This document shows, piece after piece, positions 6,993-10,630 of a stretch of DNA of 10,630 nt. The notes beneath the pieces were generated by a model. That model saw nothing but the letters and a program-made list of their open reading frames with translations, had not been told where the DNA came from and did no database searches. The stretch lies in NCBI GenBank assembly GCA_035620975.1, contig DASPFV010000022.1:1-10630 (forward strand), given 5' to 3'. Position 1 is the stretch's first letter, and each line of letters opens with the position of its first letter. The position numbers and the translations under genes were made by a program. The DNA is from DASPFV01 sp035620975. Its GTDB lineage: Bacteria; Acidobacteriota; Vicinamibacteria; Vicinamibacterales; 2-12-FULL-66-21.

Positions 6993-7801
6993 CTTGGTTC
7001 AGGGTCCCAGGTTCGAGGTTCAAGGTTCGCGTGACTGAAATCGAACCCGGGCACTACGCGCGGAAGCAGCTCTCGAGCCGCAGTCGCCTCGTCTCCTGGA
7101 GCCATGGCAGCCGGTTCGAGACGGCGCGGCAGCTGGTTCAGGGGCGTGCAGGATCGCGGCTGCTCGATTACGGCTGCGGCGACGGGACCTTCCTCGCCCT
7201 CGTCGCCGACCTGTTCCCGGCAGCGGTGGGTGTGGACGTCTCACCCGCGCAGATCGCGGATTGCGCCCGCCGCTTTGGCTCGCATCGCGCCATCCGGTTC
7301 GCGATGGCCGACGCGCTCGACGAGCCGGATCATCGGGGCCGCTACGACGTGATCGTCTGCATGGAGGTGCTCGAGCACTGTCCGGATGACGTCCGGACCG
7401 GCGTGCTGGATCGGCTCCAAGGTGCGGCCGCGCCCGGCGCGCTGGTCGTGTTCAGCGTGCCCATCGAGGTCGGTCCCGCGCTGCTGGCCAAGCAGGCGGT
7501 CCGCGCGCTGGCCGCCCGCCGCGGGCTCGTCGAATATGCGACGCGCGAGCGCTACCGCCCCGGCGAGCTGCTGCGGATGCTGTGTGCGGGCGTGGACTCG
7601 AGCCTGGTCCGGGAAGAGATCGTCGAGGATCTCGGCGCCGGCCGGCGCCTCCGGTTCACTGGTCACAAGGGCTTCAACTGGCGGCGGCTCGTGCCCGAGC
7701 TCGCCGCGCATTTCTCGATCGAACGGCGGCTGTGCTCGCCGCTGCCGGTGATGGGGCCGGTGCTGAACAGCCAGGTGTGGTTCCTGTGCCGGGCGAGATG
7801 A
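6989..7801 (+). CDS. Class I SAM-dependent methyltransferase
   Basis: The product has 270 residues from ATG 6989 (ATGA overlap with the flavoprotein stop), or 256 from GTG 7031. Motif I is LLDYGCGDG (58-66), the acidic residue of motif II is D83 (VGVDVSP), and the motif IV/post region is YDVIVCMEVLEHC (119-131). This is standard for small-molecule or sugar O/N-methyltransferases of the Methyltransf_11/23 type. The C-terminal half lacks membrane segments. Residues 4-14 are encoded by the GGTTCNN heptad repeat, which makes the upstream start suspect. The family-like sequence begins at TEIEPGHYARKQ, just after the GTG at 7031. A likely role is methylating a sugar of the repeat unit or its terminus, inferred from neighbours only. 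The stop overlaps the next ATG by four bases. Confidence 0.85.
   Translation: MTWFRVPGSRFKVRVTEIEPGHYARKQLSSRSRLVSWSHGSRFETARQLVQGRAGSRLLDYGCGDGTFLALVADLFPAAVGVDVSPAQIADCARRFGSHRAIRFAMADALDEPDHRGRYDVIVCMEVLEHCPDDVRTGVLDRLQGAAAPGALVVFSVPIEVGPALLAKQAVRALAARRGLVEYATRERYRPGELLRMLCAGVDSSLVREEIVEDLGAGRRLRFTGHKGFNWRRLVPELAAHFSIERRLCSPLPVMGPVLNSQVWFLCRAR
6996..7028 (+). repeat. GGTTCNN heptad repeat, five units
   Basis: GGTTC (once as GGGTC-like GGTCC) begins at 6996, 7003, 7010, 7017 and 7024, a strict 7-base period. It fills almost all of the space between the flavoprotein stop (6992) and the alternative methyltransferase start (GTG 7031). The same heptad occurs in inverted orientation at 9050-9089. 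It is too short and regular for a mobile element and lacks the spacer/repeat layout of CRISPR. Confidence 0.8.
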
Positions 7802-8922
7802 TGGGGCTGTCAGACCCTTCGGCCGCCTCGCGTCACTTGCTCGCGGCCGTTCTCGCGGGTGAGCCGCGGCTGCCATCGCCGGACGCCTGGGAACCCCTGA
7901 TCGCCGAGGCGGTGGAGCAGGGAACCGCGCCGCTCCTGTATGCGGCAGCCCGGTCGCTCGGCTGGGACGGACCGGCGCTGCGTTCACTCCAGGTACGCGC
8001 GGCCGCCGACGCCGCGCTGGCGCTCGCGCAGAACGTCGAGCTCGGGACCGTCCTCGAGGGCCTGGCCGACGCAGGGGTCGCCGTGCTCGTGCTCAAGGGA
8101 GCGCACCTCGCCAATCACCACTACGCGTCACCGGAGCTGCGGCCGCGATCCGACAGCGATCTGCTCATTCGCGATGCCGATCGGGCGTCGGCACGCGAGT
8201 GCTTCGTCCGCCTCGGCTACGCGCCCCTCGCCCACGTCACCGGGGACGTCGCGTTCACGCAGTGCCACTTCACGCGCGTGGACGCCGCGGGCGTCCGCCA
8301 CGCGTTCGACGTCCACTGGCGGGTCGCCAATCCGCGCGTCTTCTCGTCGCGCCTGACGTGGGACGACCTGGCCGCTGAGCGTGTGCCGGTCCGAGCGCTT
8401 CCGGCAGCGAGTCGCGCCTTCGGACCTTCCGCCGCCCACGCGCTGCTCCTCGCCTGTCTGCACCGCACGGCGCATCACGGCAACAGCGACCGGCTGATCT
8501 GGCTCTACGACATCCGCCTGCTGGCCTCGAGGTTGTCGGCGGCCGAGTGGGACCGGCTGGTCGACCTGGCGGCACGCCGCGGCGTGGCGGCCGTGCTGCT
8601 GGCAGGCCTGCGCGCGTCCACGCGCCTGGCTGGCGCGCGTCCGCCGGCTGGCGTCATTCGGCGGCTCGAGCACCTGGGGGCGCAGCGAGTCGAACCGGAT
8701 CTGCGCCGTTTCATCGCCGGCCGGCAGTCGCCCCTGCGCGTGCTGGTCTCCGACTGGCGGCGGCTCCGCGGCCTGCCCGAGCGCGCGGCGTTCCTCCGGG
8801 AGCACCTGCTGCCGCCCCCCGCCTACATGGCGCACAAGTACGAGGTGGGATCCCGCGCCGCCCTCCCCTGGCTCTACGTGCACCGCCTGGTCCGTGGCTG
8901 CGCCCGCTGGCTGCGCCAGTGA
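7798..8922 (+). CDS. Nucleotidyltransferase-family protein (NTP_transf_5 / PF14907-like)
   Basis: The protein is 374 residues long from the first of two adjacent ATG codons (7798, 7801). The diagnostic core is VLVLKGAHLANHHYASPELRPRSDSDLLI. LKG lies at 99-101 and the metal-binding D-x-D at D119/D121, as in the family consensus LKG...RP..D.DLL. DVHWRV (171-176) and a later HRTAHHGNSDRLIWLYDIRLL segment are also typical. Members of this family occur in EPS and in ribosomally made peptide clusters, and their substrate is mostly uncharacterised. By fold, the enzyme should transfer a nucleotidyl group. The gene is the last of the plus-strand operon and overlaps the methyltransferase stop by four bases. 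The frame extends upstream to 7582, but that portion lies within the methyltransferase gene. The function is not established and the family call is fairly secure. Confidence 0.8.
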   Translation: MMGLSDPSAASRHLLAAVLAGEPRLPSPDAWEPLIAEAVEQGTAPLLYAAARSLGWDGPALRSLQVRAAADAALALAQNVELGTVLEGLADAGVAVLVLKGAHLANHHYASPELRPRSDSDLLIRDADRASARECFVRLGYAPLAHVTGDVAFTQCHFTRVDAAGVRHAFDVHWRVANPRVFSSRLTWDDLAAERVPVRALPAASRAFGPSAAHALLLACLHRTAHHGNSDRLIWLYDIRLLASRLSAAEWDRLVDLAARRGVAAVLLAGLRASTRLAGARPPAGVIRRLEHLGAQRVEPDLRRFIAGRQSPLRVLVSDWRRLRGLPERAAFLREHLLPPPAYMAHKYEVGSRAALPWLYVHRLVRGCARWLRQ

Positions 8923-8944
8923 CGTGAGGGCCGGGATCCGACGA

Positions 8945-8959
8945 TTTCCTTGAAGGAAA
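8945..8959. other. 15-base palindrome TTTCCTTGAAGGAAA
   Basis: The seven-base arms TTTCCTT and AAGGAAA are perfect complements around a central G. It lies 22 bases after the nucleotidyltransferase stop, in a locally AT-richer patch between convergent genes. As RNA it could form only a short A/U-rich stem, so it looks more like a protein-binding operator or a weak terminator. Its function is unknown. Confidence 0.5.
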
Positions 8960-8998
8960 CAACCCATCGCACCTTCGAACCGTGAACGCGTGCCGACC

Positions 8999-9018
8999 GT
9001 CGTGCGTACACGCGCGAC
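8999..9018 (+). terminator. Possible hairpin in the convergent intergenic region
   Basis: GTCGTGCG (8999-9006) and CGCGCGAC (9011-9018) pair over eight positions, with one G·U wobble, around a TACA tetraloop. No T-run follows on either strand. It may contribute to stopping transcription between the two convergent operons, but it is not a classical intrinsic terminator. Confidence 0.25.
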
Positions 9019-9049
9019 TCGGGTGAGCTCCGCAGTAGAACGGTCACCA

Positions 9050-9089
9050 GGAACGTGGAACCAGGAACCTGGAACCTGGAACCTGGAAT
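9050..9089 (-). repeat. GGTTCCA heptad repeat, six units, abutting the ligase stop codon
   Basis: On the plus strand GGAAC begins at 9050, 9057, 9064, 9071 and 9078, with a final GGAAT at 9085, a strict 7-base period. On the minus strand this reads as GGTTCCA-type heptads and starts directly at the TAA stop (9089-9091) of the ligase-like gene. It is more regular than the copy at 6996-7028 and lies in the opposite orientation. Confidence 0.85.
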
Positions 9090-10408
9090 TAGCGTTCGTG
9101 GCGATGCACGATCGCCGCGGCCAGCACCGCCGCGAGCGCGGCGTTTGCGGGCATCACCAGGCCCGTCTCGAACAGGCTCTGCACGGCCGCGGCGCCGAGC
9201 CCGCACGCTGCGCCCACCCGGATCCAGCGCGTTGGGGATCGATCGCCCGCGATGCTCGCCGACGCGGTTCTGACGAACAGCCCGATCGCCAGGCACGCTG
9301 GGACGACAAGGAGCAGGCCGCCTTCGGCGGCGATCTGCAGGTAGTGGTTGTGGGCCTGGTTGAAGTAGACGGTTCGATCCGCCCGTTGATACACGAACAT
9401 CGCCAGCTGGAAGGTGCCGGCCCCCGTGCCCGTGAACGGAAAGTCGCGGACGATTGGGACGGTCTCCCGCCAGATCGTCAGCCTGCCGGCCATGTCCGTG
9501 CCCGCGCCTGCGAGCCGTTCGGCGAACGCCGGGAGGTCGCTCCACGCCAGGGCAAAGATGGTCAGCGCAGCGGCGAGCGCCGCCGCCCCTCGCCGTTCGC
9601 GTTCGCCGAGCGCGCCGCGCATCCGGCCCCACGTGAGCAGCGCCGATGTTCCGAGCGCCAGCACGCCGGCGCGCGACAGCGACAGGAGCAGCGCCAGCAG
9701 CACGACGGCGGCAGCGAGCGCCAGCCACGCGGCGCGCGGATCGACCGCGCGGGCGATGCGGGAGCGCCGGTGCGCGACGTCCGCGGCGTGCGCCTGATGT
9801 GCCTGGGCATGCGCGGCCAGGTAGCCGGCCGTGAGCGGGAACACCATGATGGCCCAGGTCGCGAAGTGGTTGCGGTTGACGAACGGACCGAAGGGCTGCG
9901 GGCCCTCGAACGGCGTGGGAAACAGCCAGAAGATGTGACGGTCGGCCGTCGCGGCCTGCGCGATCGCCAGGAGCGACACGACGAGGCCGAGCGCCGCGAT
10001 GCTGCGTGCCGTGTGGCGCAGACCGCCCGTGGCGAACTGCTGCCGCGCGGCCAGGAACAGGGCGAGCGCGGCGAACCAGACGGCAAGCGCCCAGGCCGTG
10101 GCGCCGGGGCTCACGCTGAGCGTCCGGCCGGCGGCCGCTTCGGGCGTCAGCGCGAGCGCATCGTGCGTCGGGCGCGCGTGCGGGGAAACGAGGTCGAGGA
10201 TCGCCTGAGGGAGCGGCAGGATCTGGACGAGCAGGAGGGCCGCGATCACGAGGAGCGTGCGCTCGAGCGCGCCGGCGACGGACGGCCGCAGCGCGAGCGC
10301 GCAGGCCGCCGCGCACCCGGCCAGCGTCCATGCCGCCCACGCCTCGCGGCCCCCGAGGGTCGCCAGCGGGAGCACGAGCAGGCCGACGATCAGCCAGCCG
10401 CGGCGCAT
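9089..10408 (-). CDS. O-antigen ligase / Wzy polymerase-like membrane protein (Wzy_C family)
   Basis: This 439-residue protein is built of about ten to twelve hydrophobic segments: roughly 4-40, 51-70, 103-121, 136-153, 182-201, 224-260, 273-290, 364-380 and 396-436, several of which are helix pairs. Signature pieces are FVNRNHFA (176-183), SLSRAG (243-248), and a large extracytoplasmic loop (about 291-363). The loop contains RLTIWRETVPIV, GTGAGTFQLA (327-336) and QAHNHYLQIAAEGG (351-364, H353/H355). This combination identifies the PF04932 ligase/polymerase family, which joins polyprenyl-diphosphate-linked glycans at the periplasmic face. The frame is open to 10513, but the extra 35 residues are Thr-rich and overlap the kinase gene. 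ATG 10408 is preceded by GGCGGGGG and leads straight into the first membrane helix. Polymerase and ligase roles cannot be separated from sequence. Confidence 0.88.
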   Translation of the reverse strand: MRRGWLIVGLLVLPLATLGGREAWAAWTLAGCAAACALALRPSVAGALERTLLVIAALLLVQILPLPQAILDLVSPHARPTHDALALTPEAAAGRTLSVSPGATAWALAVWFAALALFLAARQQFATGGLRHTARSIAALGLVVSLLAIAQAATADRHIFWLFPTPFEGPQPFGPFVNRNHFATWAIMVFPLTAGYLAAHAQAHQAHAADVAHRRSRIARAVDPRAAWLALAAAVVLLALLLSLSRAGVLALGTSALLTWGRMRGALGERERRGAAALAAALTIFALAWSDLPAFAERLAGAGTDMAGRLTIWRETVPIVRDFPFTGTGAGTFQLAMFVYQRADRTVYFNQAHNHYLQIAAEGGLLLVVPACLAIGLFVRTASASIAGDRSPTRWIRVGAACGLGAAAVQSLFETGLVMPANAALAAVLAAAIVHRHER

Positions 10409-10418
10409 CCCCCGCCGT

Positions 10419-10630
10419 TCACGCGGACACGGAGCTGCTGTGGCCGTAGTAGCTCTGGTAGTGATACCCGTAATAGCGCGAGTAATAGTACTTGTTCCGT
10501 TGGAAGTCGACACGGTTCAGCACCACGCCCACCGTCTTCGGCCGGCCCGAGCTGAGCACCTCGATCGCCCGCGCCGCATGAACACGGCGCGTCATCTCCG
10601 ACCCGATCACGAAGACGACGCCCGAGACCA
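10419..10630 (-). CDS. Bacterial tyrosine kinase (Wzc/CpsD-type), C-terminal end (5' end outside window)
   Basis: About 69 codons are visible, from beyond the window edge to TGA at 10419-10421. The sequence SGVVFVIGSEMTRR, then VGVVLNRVD, matches the last β-strands of the P-loop BY-kinase domain. A tail of nine tyrosines within about 23 residues follows (KYYYSRYYGYHYQSYYGH). This tyrosine cluster is the autophosphorylation tail of BY-kinases, whose phosphorylation state controls EPS polymerisation and chain length. The Walker A and B motifs and any Wzz-like periplasmic domain would lie outside the window. The stop is 10 bases before the ligase-like ATG, so the two genes are probably co-transcribed on the minus strand, convergent to the glycosyltransferase operon. 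Confidence 0.85.
   Translation of the reverse strand, partial: VSGVVFVIGSEMTRRVHAARAIEVLSSGRPKTVGVVLNRVDFQRNKYYYSRYYGYHYQSYYGHSSSVSA

Noticed and set aside
6996..7028. CRISPR array
   Set aside because: The units are contiguous 7-mers with no spacers, far from the repeat/spacer sizes of CRISPR, and no cas gene is present.
8874..10340. 488-codon minus-strand open frame in another phase of the ligase region
   Set aside because: It is Arg/Ala/Gly-rich without hydrophobic segments. The overlapping frame (9089-10408) carries all the Wzy_C signatures.
8990..10555. 521-codon plus-strand open frame
   Set aside because: It is antisense to the membrane ligase-like gene. The product is extremely Arg/Gln/Glu-rich, and it would also translate the heptad repeat.

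Overview
The window is a very GC-rich bacterial surface- or exopolysaccharide (EPS) locus. GTG starts are common, the coding strand is G/C-rich at third positions, and genes are tightly packed and overlapping. The interspersed short repeats (GGTTCNN heptads, and CATCCGC units followed by a hairpin) resemble intergenic sequence I associate with Acidobacteriota, perhaps class Vicinamibacteria. That assignment is an inference from style, not something the sequence proves.

Layout. Positions 1-510 hold the 3' end of a GT-B glycosyltransferase. Positions 511-811 are about 300 bases without a convincing gene, including a repeat and hairpin element. From about 812 to 8922 runs one plus-strand block of eight genes: a GT2 glycosyltransferase, three GT4 glycosyltransferases, a polyprenyl-phosphate hexose-1-phosphate transferase (initiating PGT), a geranylgeranyl-reductase-family flavoprotein, a class I SAM methyltransferase, and an NTP_transf_5-type nucleotidyltransferase. 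Every junction in this block can be read as an overlap of 4 to 28 bases. Only the flavoprotein/methyltransferase junction is ambiguous, because a heptad repeat sits there. Positions 8923-9088 are a convergent intergenic region with a short palindrome, a hairpin and a second heptad repeat. On the minus strand, 9089-10408 is an O-antigen ligase/polymerase-like membrane protein. It is preceded by the tyrosine-rich C-terminus of a bacterial tyrosine kinase (10419-10630, running off the window).

How it fits together. The PGT would load the first sugar phosphate onto the undecaprenyl-type carrier. The four complete glycosyltransferases and the truncated one would extend the repeat unit, and the methyltransferase could decorate it. 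The ligase-like protein would polymerise or transfer the chain, and the tyrosine kinase would control polymerisation and export. This is the architecture of a Wzx/Wzy-type pathway, although no flippase, outer-membrane exporter or Wzz periplasmic part is visible here. The least expected member is the geranylgeranyl-reductase-like flavoprotein, coupled directly behind the PGT. A role in saturating the polyprenyl carrier lipid is an attractive but untested explanation.
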